NCBI RefSeq assembly: GCF_028898845.1
Contig: NZ_CP118574.1
Span: 8,977,001 to 9,041,000, forward strand
DNA from: Streptomyces sp. WZ-12
Lineage (GTDB): Bacteria > Actinomycetota > Actinomycetes > Streptomycetales > Streptomycetaceae
Direction of reading: 5' to 3'
DNA: 64,000 bases
Each line of letters starts with the position of its first letter. Position 1 is the stretch's first letter. The notes under the pieces are model-generated. The model worked only from the letters and a program-made list of their open reading frames with translations. It was not told where the DNA came from and ran no database searches. Position numbers and translations under genes: made by a program. Positions 15,932-24,811 of this stretch are shown here, piece by piece.

Positions 15932-16897
15932 ATGGCCACTCAGCAAGCCGCCGCCGCGGCCCGCGCCCCCCGCCGCACCGTGACCGCCGCCGTCGTTCAG
16001 GCAGCCGCCCCGCTCTTCGACACCCAGGCCGCCCTGGCCCGCGCCGACGAACTCATCCGCGAGGCCGTCGCCGACCACGGCGCGCAAGTCATCGTCCTCC
16101 CCGAGGCGTTCCTCGGTGGCTACCCCAAGGGTCTGGACTTCGACGTCACGGTCGGCATGCGCACCCCGGCCGGCCGCGAGCTCTTCCGCCGCTACCACGA
16201 CGCCGCCATCAACGTCCCCGGCCCCGAGACCGACCACCTCGCCGGCCTCACCCGGGAACTCGACTGCCACGCCGTCGTCGGCGCCGTCGAACGACAGGGC
16301 GGCACCCTCTACTGCGTCGCCCTCTACTTCGGCCCCGACGGCTACCTGGGCCTGCACCGCAAGCTCATGCCGACCGCCGCCGAACGGTACCTGTGGGGCC
16401 AGGGCGACGGCTCCACCCTCCCGGTCGTCGACACCGGCGCCGCCCGCCTCGGCGCCGCCATCTGCTGGGAGAACTACATGCCGCTGTTCCGCACGGCCAT
16501 GTACGCCAAGGGCGTCGACCTGTGGTGCGCACCGACCGTCGACGACCGCGATGCCTGGCAGGTCACCATGCGCCACATCGCCCTGGAAGGCCGCTGCTTC
16601 GTCCTCAGCGCCAACCAGTACCTGCGCCGCGACGGCCTCCCCGCCGACCTCCACCCCACCCAGGGCGACGCGCCCGACACCGTCATCATCGGCGGCGGTT
16701 CCGTCATCGTCTCCCCACTCGGCGAGGTCCTCGCCGGCCCGCTGCGCGACGGCGAAGGCATCCTCTCCGCCGAACTCGACCTCGACGACCTCACCCGCGC
16801 CCGCTTCGACTTCGACCCCACCGGCCACTATGCCCGCCCCGACGTCTTCACCCTGCACGTCGACGAGTCCGCTCACCACGCCGTCATCCAGGGCTGA
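15932..16897 (+). CDS. Nitrilase-family carbon-nitrogen hydrolase
   Basis: 321 aa from the ATG at 15932. The catalytic Glu-Lys-Cys triad is visible: LPEAF (Glu58), HRKLMPT (Lys144) and AAICWENYMP (Cys178). The C-terminal half carries GGGSVIVSPLGEVLAGP, and the ~320-residue length with LPEAFLGGYPKG matches true nitrilases (branch 1), which hydrolyse nitriles to acids and ammonia, rather than amidases. No ribosome binding site precedes the ATG; a TAGTCT hexamer 8-13 bp upstream (15919-15924) could be a -10 box of a leaderless transcript. It is followed by a GNAT gene 150 bp downstream. Confidence 0.92.
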   Translation: MATQQAAAAARAPRRTVTAAVVQAAAPLFDTQAALARADELIREAVADHGAQVIVLPEAFLGGYPKGLDFDVTVGMRTPAGRELFRRYHDAAINVPGPETDHLAGLTRELDCHAVVGAVERQGGTLYCVALYFGPDGYLGLHRKLMPTAAERYLWGQGDGSTLPVVDTGAARLGAAICWENYMPLFRTAMYAKGVDLWCAPTVDDRDAWQVTMRHIALEGRCFVLSANQYLRRDGLPADLHPTQGDAPDTVIIGGGSVIVSPLGEVLAGPLRDGEGILSAELDLDDLTRARFDFDPTGHYARPDVFTLHVDESAHHAVIQG

Positions 16898-17047
16898 CCG
16901 GCAAGAGCCAGCTCTCGACGGGGCTTCTGGACCATCCAGGGCATATGCGCCATCGTCGGTCTCGGCCTGTTCTCGCGCTCCCCTGTACGGGGCCTTCCGT
17001 CGCACACGTGGTGCGCCTCGGGGTGCAGGACTGGGTAGGGTCGGGCG

Positions 17048-17554
17048 ATGACTGAGTTGCAGCGGCTGCATGCTGGTCACTCCTCGGCGCTCCTGGCCTT
17101 CGAGTTGGCGAACCGCGCCTACTTCGCCGCCTCGATTTCCGACCGTGGTGATGACTTCTTCGAGGAGTTCGCCGAACGGCTCGATGCGTTGTTGGTCGAG
17201 CAGGAGGCGGATGTCTGTGCCTGCCATGTGCTCGTTGCGGAGGACGGCTCGGTGGTTGGCAGGTTCAACCTGATGGACATCGAGCGGGAGCGCGGCACTG
17301 CGGTGCTTGGCTACCGGGTTGCGCGGCATGTCACGGGGCGTGGTGTGGCGACCGCCGCCGTTGGGGACTTGTGCCGGCTGGCGAGGGCGAGACATGGGCT
17401 GCGCACGCTCAGGGCGGCCGCTGCCCATGCGAATGTCGCGTCGCAGCGGGTGCTGAGCAAGGCCGGGTTCGTGCCGATCGGCGCCGCCGACCCGGCACAC
17501 CTCGGGGGCAAGCCGGGCAGTTGGTACCAACGTGACCTTGGTGCTGAGCCGTAG
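17048..17554 (+). CDS. GNAT-family N-acetyltransferase (RimJ/RimL-like)
   Basis: 168 aa. The acetyl-CoA-binding motif A appears as YRVARHVTGRGVATAAVGDL (near residues 92-111), followed by the ARHGLRTLRAAAAHANVASQRVLSKAGF signature of ribosomal-protein-type acetyltransferases, in which Asn packs before the final helix. The substrate may be a protein N-terminus or a small amine. The ATG start is preceded by a GGGTCGGGCG sequence and weakly by a purine run. It ends in a strong hairpin shared with the convergent HtaA gene. Confidence 0.85.
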   Translation: MTELQRLHAGHSSALLAFELANRAYFAASISDRGDDFFEEFAERLDALLVEQEADVCACHVLVAEDGSVVGRFNLMDIERERGTAVLGYRVARHVTGRGVATAAVGDLCRLARARHGLRTLRAAAAHANVASQRVLSKAGFVPIGAADPAHLGGKPGSWYQRDLGAEP

Positions 17555-17576
17555 AGCACCACGGCCTACGGCTCAG
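17544..17576. terminator. Bidirectional terminator hairpin
   Basis: CTGAGCCGTAG (17544-17554) pairs perfectly with CTACGGCTCAG (17566-17576) over an 11-nt loop. Imperfect pairing extends the stem outward (TTGG/CCAA at about 17538 and 17582). It overlaps the GNAT stop codon and lies before the stop of the convergent HtaA-domain gene. Confidence 0.75.
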
Positions 17577-17611
17577 TGCCAAGGGGTCGGTCGTCTCGGG
17601 TGGTGGTCGGG

Positions 17612-19225
17612 TCAGCGGGCAGTGGCGCCGCGGCGGCGGGTGGCGTAGGCGGTGGCGACGCCGGTGACCACGAGGGCGGCGGCGGTGCCGAGCAGGGGCG
17701 CGGTGGGCAGGGCGCTGCCGGTGGCGGCCAGGGACGCGGTGCCGCCGGCGGTGTTGCCGCTGGTGAAGCTGGCGGCGCCGGGTGCGCCGCCGGTGCCGTC
17801 GGCGGAGACCGGGCCGGGGGAGGCGTCGGCATCGGTGGTTCCGGCGGATCCGGTTGCGGGGGAGGGGAGTTGGGCGTTGGAGTCGACGGCGAGCGAGGCG
17901 TTGACCGGGTCGAGGGGCTCGCCCGCCGGATACATGCCGGAGAACGCCTTGGAGCCGGCGGCGGTCAGGGTCGCCGGGATGTTCTTGAGGGTGATCACGC
18001 CGCGAGTGGCGGTGAGTGCGCCGGACGGCAGCTTCAGGTCGGCGATTGCGGTGTTGGGGGTGTCGACGACCTTGGTGGGGGCGTTGCCGTCGGCGCTGCG
18101 CGGCTTGCTGGCGACGTCGGCGATCAGCGTGCCCTTGCCGTTGCTGGCCTTGATGCGGAGGTTACTGAACGTCAGGTCCAGTGCGCCGCCGTGGCCGGTG
18201 AAGCGCACCGCGCCGTTGAACTCCGCGGCCAGCATGGCCTTTTGGGCGTCGCGAGTGCCGTGGCCCTTGGGGAAGCGGTAGCCGGAGGCGGTGGGGGTGG
18301 TGCCGCCGGAGAGTTCGGCCTTGCCGTGGGCGATGGGGCCGTTGACGTAGTCGCGGAACTTCTTCTTGACGCCCCAGTCGAGGTTTCCGTCGTAGACCGT
18401 GCCGGGGTTGCGGGGCGCGGTGGACCCGGACCCGGACCCGGACTCGGACTGGGGCTTGGCCCCGGTCGACGGCTTGTCGGTCGGGGTGGGGGACGGGCGC
18501 CGGTCGTCGGACGGCTTGCTGGGCTCGCCGGGCTGGTTGGGCTTACCGGGCTTCTCAGGCTCGCCCGGCTGTTCCGGCTTGCCCGGGCCGCCGCCGTCCG
18601 GGCGCACGATAAGGGTGGCCGGGTCCAGTTCCTGTCCCTCCTGGTACATGCCGTTGAACGCCTCGGCGCCCTGGGCCGTCAGCTTGGTGGGGATCTTCGC
18701 GAAGGTCATCGCGCCGCCGGCGCCGCTCTCCGGTCTGACCTTGGAGAGGTCGAGCGAGGCCAGCGGGACGTCGTCCCGGGTCTTCCCGCCCGCGGTGACA
18801 TCGGCGGTGATCGCGCCGGACACGCCCTTGGTGGCCGCGTCGGTGGACACCTTGACGTCGGCGAGCCGGATGTCGAAGCCGTGCAGCTTGGACGTGAAGC
18901 GGACGCTGCCCTGGAAGGTGGTGGCCACGGCATGGGTGCTCAGGTCGTAGTGGCCGGTGCCGCCGGTGAAGGTGAACGGGCCGTTGCCCGCGGCCTGTTG
19001 GGCGCCGTCCGCGGCCGTGATCGTGCCGAGTGCCAGGCCCGTGACGTATCTGCGGAAGGACTCCTTGACTCCCCAGTCGAGGGTTCCGTCCTTGAGCGCG
19101 ATCGAGGGGGCGCCGGAGCCGGCAGAGGGCGCGGCGAGGGCGGCGGCCGGCAGGCCCAGGACCGCGCTGCCGGCGACGGTGACGAGGGCGGCGGCCAGGA
19201 CGAGGGGACGGCGTATGACGGACAT
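17612..19225 (-). CDS. Cell-wall-anchored HtaA-domain haem-binding protein
   Basis: 537 aa from the ATG at 19225. An N-terminal signal peptide (MSVIRRPLVLAAALVTVAGS, cleavage near ALA-AP) is followed by two HtaA domains, about residues 45-210 and 285-455. Each begins with LDWGVKxxFRxYV and contains the aromatic haem-ligand region (GHYDLST in the first). A Pro/Lys/Glu-rich linker lies between them. The C-terminus has LAATG (residues 499-503), a hydrophobic helix and an RRRGATAR tail, which is a class E sortase (LAxTG) signal, so the protein is probably covalently attached to peptidoglycan. In Corynebacterium HtaA takes haem from haemoglobin and hands it to HmuT. It follows the second HtaA gene by 60 bp on the same strand, so they likely form an iron-repressed operon. 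Confidence 0.92.
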   Translation of the reverse strand: MSVIRRPLVLAAALVTVAGSAVLGLPAAALAAPSAGSGAPSIALKDGTLDWGVKESFRRYVTGLALGTITAADGAQQAAGNGPFTFTGGTGHYDLSTHAVATTFQGSVRFTSKLHGFDIRLADVKVSTDAATKGVSGAITADVTAGGKTRDDVPLASLDLSKVRPESGAGGAMTFAKIPTKLTAQGAEAFNGMYQEGQELDPATLIVRPDGGGPGKPEQPGEPEKPGKPNQPGEPSKPSDDRRPSPTPTDKPSTGAKPQSESGSGSGSTAPRNPGTVYDGNLDWGVKKKFRDYVNGPIAHGKAELSGGTTPTASGYRFPKGHGTRDAQKAMLAAEFNGAVRFTGHGGALDLTFSNLRIKASNGKGTLIADVASKPRSADGNAPTKVVDTPNTAIADLKLPSGALTATRGVITLKNIPATLTAAGSKAFSGMYPAGEPLDPVNASLAVDSNAQLPSPATGSAGTTDADASPGPVSADGTGGAPGAASFTSGNTAGGTASLAATGSALPTAPLLGTAAALVVTGVATAYATRRRGATAR

Positions 19226-19285
19226 GGTGGGGCGTTCTCCTTGGTGGGGTGGGATGGGGCGTTGAGCGCCGGGGTGCGGGTGGGG

Positions 19286-20776
19286 TCAGTCGTGGGCCGG
19301 GGGCGGGGTGGCCCCGGGCGTACGGCGGCGGGCGCGCAGTACCAGGAAGGCGAGGGCCGCCAGGGCGAGCGCGCCGGCTCCGAGGGATACCGGGAGGACG
19401 GGGAAGGCGGTGGAGCCGTCTGCCGCTGCGACGGGGGCGGTGTTGGGCCGCGGACCCGGTTTGGCCGACGGGTGGGTGGGCGGTGTGGGGTCGCTGCCCA
19501 GGTTGGGGAGGGCGGGGAGCGCGGCCTTGGCGTCTACGGCGACGGCGAGCGAAACGGGGTCCATCTCCGTGCCCGCCTGGTACATCCCGCCGAACGCCTT
19601 GGCGCCTTCCGCGGTGAGCCGGGTGGGTGCTTCGGTCAGTGCCGCCAGGCCGTCCTCGGGCTTGAGGTCCTTGGCGTCGAAGGTGGCCAGCGGTGTGCGG
19701 TCCGTCGTGGTGCCGGAGGTGGTGACCGTTGCGGAGAGCGTGCCCCTGCCGTCCGCAACCTTCACGGCGAACCGGCTCAGCGCGAGGTCGAGGTGGGCGC
19801 CGGTGAAGCGCACGCCTCCGGTGAACTCGGCGTCCAGGATGGCGTGTTGGGGGTCGTAGCTGCCCTTGCCGCGGGGGAAGCGGAAGACCGCGCCGCCGTC
19901 CTGGGCGCCGTCGGACAGTCGCCACCTGCCCTTGGCGATGTCGCCGGTGACGTACTCGCGGAAGGTGCGACGCACGCCCCAGTCGACGGCGGCGTCGGTG
20001 AAGGCGCCCGGCTTGTCGTTGCTCCGGCGGCCGTCCTTGTCCTGCGCGTCGCCGCTCCGGCCCTTCGCCCCGCCGTCGCCGGCGGTTGCCTTGACGTCGG
20101 CCGACAGGCTCACCGGGTCCAGGGCGGTGCCGGCCGGGTAGTACCCGGCGAAGGCCCGCGCGCCCTGTGAAGTGAGCGTGGCGGGAACGTTGTTGAGGGC
20201 GATGGGGCTGGCGCCGCCGCGGGTGTCCACGCCGCCGAGGTTCAAGGAGGCCAGCGGCACCCGGGTGGCCGCGGTGACCTTTCCGGTGCCCTTCGCCTTG
20301 CTGGTCAGGTCGGCGTAGAGGGTGCCGCTGCCGCCGGCGACGACGACCTGGGGTCGGCTGATGGTCAGGTCCAGCTCGAAGCCGCCGTCTGGTGTGCGGT
20401 GTCCGGTGAAGCGCACGGCGCCGGAGAAGCCGGCGGTCAGCGCGCCGGTGGCGGGGTCGTAGTCGCCGGTGGCGGAGTGGAACCGGAACTGGTTGGCGCC
20501 GACCGTGGCGGCCCCTTGGCTCAGGCCCCAACTCCCCTGCGCGATCGGCCCGGTGACGTATGCCTGGAAGGAGGACTTGACGGCCCAGTCCAGTCTGCCG
20601 CCGGAGACCGGGCGTTGCCCGGCCCATGCGGTGGTGGCGGTGGTGAGGGGGAGCAGTCCGCCCAGCAGTGCCGTCAGGAGTGCGAGGGCGAGTGCGCGGC
20701 CATGGGCGCGGAAACGGCCGCGTGCGCGGGCTCGGTCGCGGGGATGGCCGCGGGCCGGTCTGCGGGGCAGCAGCAT
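19286..20776 (-). CDS. Membrane-anchored HtaA-domain haem-binding protein
   Basis: 496 aa from the ATG at 20776. A long Arg-rich N-terminus leads into a hydrophobic signal (ALALALLTALLGGLLPL, cleavage near TAWA-GQ). Two HtaA domains follow (about residues 56-225 and 265-420), starting with LDWAVKSSFQAYV and VDWGVRRTFREYV. A Pro-rich spacer and a C-terminal transmembrane helix with an Arg-rich tail (LALAALAFLVLRARRRTPG) anchor it; there is no LPxTG/LAxTG motif, unlike the downstream HtaA protein. The pair may relay haem from wall to membrane towards HmuT. Its start is 26 bp from the iron box at 20803-20821, so expression should be iron-repressed. Confidence 0.9.
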   Translation of the reverse strand: MLLPRRPARGHPRDRARARGRFRAHGRALALALLTALLGGLLPLTTATTAWAGQRPVSGGRLDWAVKSSFQAYVTGPIAQGSWGLSQGAATVGANQFRFHSATGDYDPATGALTAGFSGAVRFTGHRTPDGGFELDLTISRPQVVVAGGSGTLYADLTSKAKGTGKVTAATRVPLASLNLGGVDTRGGASPIALNNVPATLTSQGARAFAGYYPAGTALDPVSLSADVKATAGDGGAKGRSGDAQDKDGRRSNDKPGAFTDAAVDWGVRRTFREYVTGDIAKGRWRLSDGAQDGGAVFRFPRGKGSYDPQHAILDAEFTGGVRFTGAHLDLALSRFAVKVADGRGTLSATVTTSGTTTDRTPLATFDAKDLKPEDGLAALTEAPTRLTAEGAKAFGGMYQAGTEMDPVSLAVAVDAKAALPALPNLGSDPTPPTHPSAKPGPRPNTAPVAAADGSTAFPVLPVSLGAGALALAALAFLVLRARRRTPGATPPPAHD

Positions 20777-20802
20777 CGAGGACCCCTTTCAGGGCTGGTC
20801 GC

Positions 20803-20821
20803 TAAGGTAAGGCTAACCTAA
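20803..20821. promoter_or_regulatory. Iron box (DtxR/DmdR/IdeR operator)
   Basis: The 19-bp sequence TAAGGTAAGGCTAACCTAA is a near-perfect palindrome matching the DtxR-family consensus TTAGGTTAGGCTAACCTAA, with mismatches only at the left end. It lies in the 140-bp gap between the divergent HtaA genes and hmuTUV, so one Fe(II)-loaded repressor site can control both directions. Confidence 0.93.
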
Positions 20822-20916
20822 ACTCTTCCAGGCAACCCGCGTCAACCCGCACCAACCAACGCCAATCCACCTCGACCCTCACCCGCGTCAACCGACCTCC
20901 ACAGAAAGGCGGGACA

Positions 20917-21990
20917 GTGACCGCACCCCTCCGGGCCGCCAACGGCCGGCGCCTTTGGACCCGCAGTGCACCGGCCGCCGCACTCACACTCCTGCTGACC
21001 CTCGCCGCACTGCTCACCGGCTGTGGCGGCAAGGCGGGCAGCGCCAAGGGCGGGAGCGGCCAGGGCAGTTCCCCGGCCGCGGCGCGGCCCACCATCGATC
21101 GCGTCGAGCCGCTGGCCGGCCCGGCCCCCGCCCCGACGCTGCCGGCGACCGCACGTTCCGCCGACGGCCACGAAGTGACGGTGCGTAAGGCCGACCGGAT
21201 CGTGCCCCTCACCGGCTCGCTCTCGGAGATCGTCTACTCCCTCGGCCTGGGCGACAGGGTGGTGGCGCGCGACATCACCACCACCTTCGAGCAGGCCGAG
21301 CGGCTGCCCGTGGTCACCCGCGCGCACGACGTCTCGGCGGAGAACGTGCTCTCCCTCAAGCCCGATGTGGTGCTCGCGGACACCACCACGGGACCGGCCG
21401 AGGCCCTCGGCCAGATCCGCGACGCGGGCATCCCGCTCGTCGTCCTCGAACCGGCCAAGCGCCTCTCCGACGTGGGGAAGCGCATCGACGCGGTGGCCGC
21501 GGCCCTCGGCGTGACTCCGGCCGGTACGGCGCTCAAGCAGCGAACGGAGCAGCGCCTGGCGGCAGTTGAGAGGAAGATCCCGGGTGAGAAGACGCACGGT
21601 GGGGATCGACCGCGGGTGGCCTTCCTCTACCTGCGCGGCTCGGCCTCCGTCTACCTCCTGGGTGGCGCCGGCTCGGGAGCCGACTCGTTGATCGAGGCGG
21701 CCGGGGGAGTGGACGCCGGCAAGGAGTCCGGGCTGACCAAGGACTTCACCCCGATCACCAGCGAGGCGTTGGCCAAGGCGGCGCCGGACGTCATCCTCGT
21801 CATGACCAAGGGCCTGGAGTCCGTGGGCGGGATCGACGGGTTGGAGAAGATCCCCGGCGTCGCCGAGACCCCGGCCGGGATGAACCGCCGGGTGGCCAGC
21901 GTCGACGACGGTGTGCTGCTCAACTTCGGACCACGGACGGACCAGGTGCTCGCCTCGCTCGTCGGCCAGTTCCACGCCAAGGGGAAGTGA
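20917..21990 (+). CDS. hmuT: Haem ABC transporter substrate-binding lipoprotein HmuT
   Basis: 357 aa from the GTG at 20917, preceded by AAAGGCGGGACA. A lipoprotein signal ends in the lipobox LLTGC (Cys36), followed by a Gly/Ser-rich tether. The periplasmic-binding (FecB-type, class III) domain starts near residue 85 (RIVPLTGSLSEIVYSLGLGD), with NVLSLKPDVVLAD and RPRVAFLYLRGSASVYLLGG typical of haemin-binding HmuT/BhuT proteins. It is the first gene of hmuTUV; its stop is 1 bp from the permease ATG. It delivers haem received from HtaA proteins to HmuU. Confidence 0.93.
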   Translation: MTAPLRAANGRRLWTRSAPAAALTLLLTLAALLTGCGGKAGSAKGGSGQGSSPAAARPTIDRVEPLAGPAPAPTLPATARSADGHEVTVRKADRIVPLTGSLSEIVYSLGLGDRVVARDITTTFEQAERLPVVTRAHDVSAENVLSLKPDVVLADTTTGPAEALGQIRDAGIPLVVLEPAKRLSDVGKRIDAVAAALGVTPAGTALKQRTEQRLAAVERKIPGEKTHGGDRPRVAFLYLRGSASVYLLGGAGSGADSLIEAAGGVDAGKESGLTKDFTPITSEALAKAAPDVILVMTKGLESVGGIDGLEKIPGVAETPAGMNRRVASVDDGVLLNFGPRTDQVLASLVGQFHAKGK

Positions 21991-21991
21991 C

Positions 21992-23107
21992 ATGGCAGTG
22001 CCGAGCGTGACCACCACGGAAACCCCGACTGTGGGCTCCGCCAACGAGAGGGAGCCCGCTCCCACACCGCGCCCCAGCCGCCGCCGCACCCCCTTCCTCC
22101 TCACCCTCGGGCTGGCCGCCGCGCTGTTGCTGGCCGCCCTGGTCTCCGCCGGCACCGGCGCGTACGACATCCCGGTCGGCGACGTCGTCGGGTCGGTGCT
22201 GCACCGACTGCACCTCGGCGGTGCGGAGTTGGACCGGGTCGGCGAGAGCGTGCTGTGGAACGTACGGGTGCCGCGCGTGGTCCTCGGGCTGCTCGTCGGG
22301 GCGTCGCTGGGCTGCGCCGGCGCGCTGATGCAGGGGGTCTTCGGCAACCCGCTCGCCGAACCGGGCGTCATCGGCATCTCCTCGGGCGCGGCCGTCGGCG
22401 CGGTCGGCGCGATCGCGCTCGGCCTGACGTTCCTGGGCAACTGGACGGTGACGGTCTGCGCGTTCGCCGCCGGACTGCTCACCGTCACCCTCGTCTATCT
22501 GCTCTCCCGCTCCGGCGGGCGCACGGAAGTCGTCACGCTGATCCTCACGGGCATCGCCGTGAACGCCTTCGCCGGCGCCCTGATCGGCCTGTTCGTCTTC
22601 CTGGCGGACAACGCCCAGATCAGTCAGATCACCTTCTGGCAGCTCGGTTCGCTCTCCCAGGCCACCTGGCCGAAGGTGCTCGCGGTGCTGCCGTGCGCGC
22701 TGGCCGGACTGGCCGCGGCGCCGCCGTACGCCCGCAAACTGGACCTGCTCGCGCTCGGCGAGCGGCCCGCCCGCCATCTGGGCGTGGACGTCGAACGGCT
22801 GCGGATCGCCCTGGTGTTGGTGGTGGCGCTGCTGACCGCCGCGGCGGTGGCGGTGGCCGGGATCATCACCTTCGTCGGGCTACTCGTTCCGCATCTGCTA
22901 CGGATGGCCGCGGGCCCGGGCCACCGCTTCCTCATCCCGGGCAGTGCCTTGGGCGGCGCCCTGGTCCTGGTGGTGGCCGACCTCGCGGCCCGTACGGCCG
23001 TGGCGCCCGCCGAACTTCCGTTGGGCGTGCTCACCGCGCTGTTCGGCAGCCCGTTCTTCTTCTGGCTGCTGCGCCGGACCCGCCGCAGGCAGGGCGGCTG
23101 GGCGTGA
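21992..23107 (+). CDS. hmuU: Haem ABC transporter permease HmuU
   Basis: 371 aa, with the ATG one base after the hmuT stop. It is a FecCD-family permease with about ten transmembrane helices. The conserved LRVPRVVLGLLVGASLGCAGALMQ-type segment is visible near residues 83-110, with FGNPLAEPGVIGISSGA after it and GIITFVGLLVPHLLRM in the second half, the coupling region that contacts the ATPase. The N-terminus has a ~30-residue hydrophilic extension (Thr/Pro/Arg) before the first helix. It forms the inner-membrane haem channel with HmuV. Confidence 0.95.
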   Translation: MAVPSVTTTETPTVGSANEREPAPTPRPSRRRTPFLLTLGLAAALLLAALVSAGTGAYDIPVGDVVGSVLHRLHLGGAELDRVGESVLWNVRVPRVVLGLLVGASLGCAGALMQGVFGNPLAEPGVIGISSGAAVGAVGAIALGLTFLGNWTVTVCAFAAGLLTVTLVYLLSRSGGRTEVVTLILTGIAVNAFAGALIGLFVFLADNAQISQITFWQLGSLSQATWPKVLAVLPCALAGLAAAPPYARKLDLLALGERPARHLGVDVERLRIALVLVVALLTAAAVAVAGIITFVGLLVPHLLRMAAGPGHRFLIPGSALGGALVLVVADLAARTAVAPAELPLGVLTALFGSPFFFWLLRRTRRRQGGWA

Positions 23108-23214
23108 CGCCGGGCGACCAGGCGGGCAGCCAGGCACCGCACGAGCCCTGCCGGACACCACACGGCCCCATGCCAACCCATCCCCACCCGCCCCAGCCAT
23201 CAAGGAGACCAGCC

Positions 23215-24084
23215 GTGATCGGCAAGCTGCGCACCCGGACGTCCCGGCGGATCCCGGCCCGGCCCGAGCCCGGCCAGGAGTGCGCCCGGGCCCGCGGGCT
23301 GACCGTGTGCCTGGGCGGACGGACCGTGGTGGACGGGGTGGATCTGACGGTCGCCGCCGGCGAGGTGTTGGCACTGGTCGGTCCCAACGGGGCCGGAAAG
23401 TCCACCCTGTTGGCGGCACTCGCCGCCGACCTTCCGACGGCGGGCGGCGAGGTGTGCATCGACGGCCGCCCGGCCGACGACTGGTCCGCCCCCGAACTCG
23501 CCCTGCGCCGCGCCGTGTTGCCGCAGTCCGCCGCGCTGTCCTTCCCCTTCACCGTCGCCGAGGTTGTACGGATGGGCCGGGCGCCCTGGGCCGGGACACC
23601 GGCCGAGGACGAGGACGAGCCCGCGGTGGCGGCGGCGATGGCGGCCACCGAGGTGGCACGGTTCTCCGAACGGCCCTTCTCCGCCCTCTCCGGCGGGGAG
23701 CGGGCACGGGTGGCGTTGGCGCGCGTCCTCGCCCAACGCGCTCCACTCCTCCTCCTGGACGAGCCCACCGCCGCGCTCGATCTGCGCCACCAGGAACTGG
23801 TGTTGGGAATCTGCCGGGAGCGGGCGGCGGCCGGGGACGCGGTCGTCGTGGTGCTGCACGACTTGGGCCTGGCCTCGGCGTACGCGGACCGGGCCGCGGT
23901 GCTGCACGGCGGCCGGATCGCCGCTCAGGGGCCACCGGCCGAGGTGTTCGAGGCCGGCCCGCTGTCCCGGATCTACCGGCAACCGGTGGAGGTGGTCGAG
24001 CACCCCAGGACCGGCCAACCACTGGTCATCCCCGTACGCGAGCGCCGTACCGCGGAATCGATGACCGCTCGCCGCGAAGGTTAG
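23215..24084 (+). CDS. hmuV: Haem ABC transporter ATPase HmuV
   Basis: 289 aa from the GTG at 23215, well spaced from CAAGGAGACCAGCC, 107 bp after hmuU. ABC motifs: Walker A GPNGAGKST, Q-loop LPQSA, signature FSALSGGERARVALARVL, Walker B LLLLDEPTAALD and the switch His in VVVLHDLGLAS. The sequence SFPFTVAEVVRMGRAPW is typical of haemin/ferric-siderophore HmuV proteins. It energises haem import through HmuU. Confidence 0.95.
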   Translation: MIGKLRTRTSRRIPARPEPGQECARARGLTVCLGGRTVVDGVDLTVAAGEVLALVGPNGAGKSTLLAALAADLPTAGGEVCIDGRPADDWSAPELALRRAVLPQSAALSFPFTVAEVVRMGRAPWAGTPAEDEDEPAVAAAMAATEVARFSERPFSALSGGERARVALARVLAQRAPLLLLDEPTAALDLRHQELVLGICRERAAAGDAVVVVLHDLGLASAYADRAAVLHGGRIAAQGPPAEVFEAGPLSRIYRQPVEVVEHPRTGQPLVIPVRERRTAESMTARREG

Positions 24085-24138
24085 GGATCCTCAGCGAACT
24101 TCGAGCGGCGCGTGGTGCCGTCGCTCTGGCGGCCTGGC

Positions 24139-24630
24139 TCACGTCCGGCTGGCGGCGTCGGTCTGCTCACGCAGGATGTCGCTGTGGCCGGCGTGGCGGG
24201 CGAATTCTTGGATCATGAGCAGATAGATCCATCGCAGGCTGACCGTGCCGACGACCGGGTGCTGTCGGGTGGCGTCGAGGTCGATGCCCGCGGCGATCGT
24301 TCGTGCGCGGTCGCTGGCGCGCTCGAACTCGGCGATGACGTCGGCCACCGTCTCGTCGTCACCGACCACGAAACTGTCCTCGCCCACCATCGCACCGTCA
24401 CATTCAGCGTCCGGCAATCCCGCCAAGACGCGCTGAAACCAGTTCCGTTCGGCGAACGCGGCGTGTTTGAGCAGCCCGATCGACGTCGTCATGGACGGGA
24501 CGCGACGGCGGCGTGCCTCCGCTTCGGAGAGGCCGCGCACCGTGTCGATCAGTTCGGCCCGAACATGGTCAAGCAGGTATTCGAGAAGCTGACGCTCGGG
24601 GCCGTCGGTGGTGCGAGTCGGGTCTTTCAT
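24139..24630 (-). CDS. DinB-superfamily (DUF664) protein
   Basis: 163 aa from the ATG at 24630; an upstream ATG at 24639 sits directly against the GAGGG ribosome binding site and is less likely. The four-helix DinB pattern shows LLDHVRAELIDTVRGLSEAEAR, then SIGLLKHAAFAERNWFQRVL with the first metal-site His, and a C-terminal IYLLMIQEFARHAGHSDILRE whose two His residues complete the usual H...HxxxH triad. Such proteins are mycothiol- or bacillithiol-type transferases or unknown metalloproteins. It lies 181 bp downstream of the MarR gene on the same strand. Confidence 0.9.
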   Translation of the reverse strand: MKDPTRTTDGPERQLLEYLLDHVRAELIDTVRGLSEAEARRRRVPSMTTSIGLLKHAAFAERNWFQRVLAGLPDAECDGAMVGEDSFVVGDDETVADVIAEFERASDRARTIAAGIDLDATRQHPVVGTVSLRWIYLLMIQEFARHAGHSDILREQTDAASRT

Positions 24631-24811
24631 GGTGTGCATCCCTCGTTTCCCCCGGACAGCCAGGCCGCGGCCGCCCTCCAACCTTCGCTTCGCTGAGCGT
24701 ACCGAGCTGCCACGGGTCGTCGCTGAGAATGCGCAACCTTCGCTGCGAGAAGCCAAGAGGGGCGGGCCCAACCGTGTTTCCCAGTGCCAGGCATCGCACC
24801 ACGTCATCACG

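Noticed and set aside
17576..20170. A long plus-strand open frame (over 860 codons) opposite the HtaA genes
   Set aside because: Gly/Val/Arg-rich shadow translation caused by high GC; the minus strand carries two HtaA proteins with signal peptides and domains.
20803..20821. Reading the iron box as a Zur or Fur box
   Set aside because: The sequence fits the DtxR/DmdR palindrome core GGCTAACCTAA far better, and the adjacent genes are haem-uptake genes.
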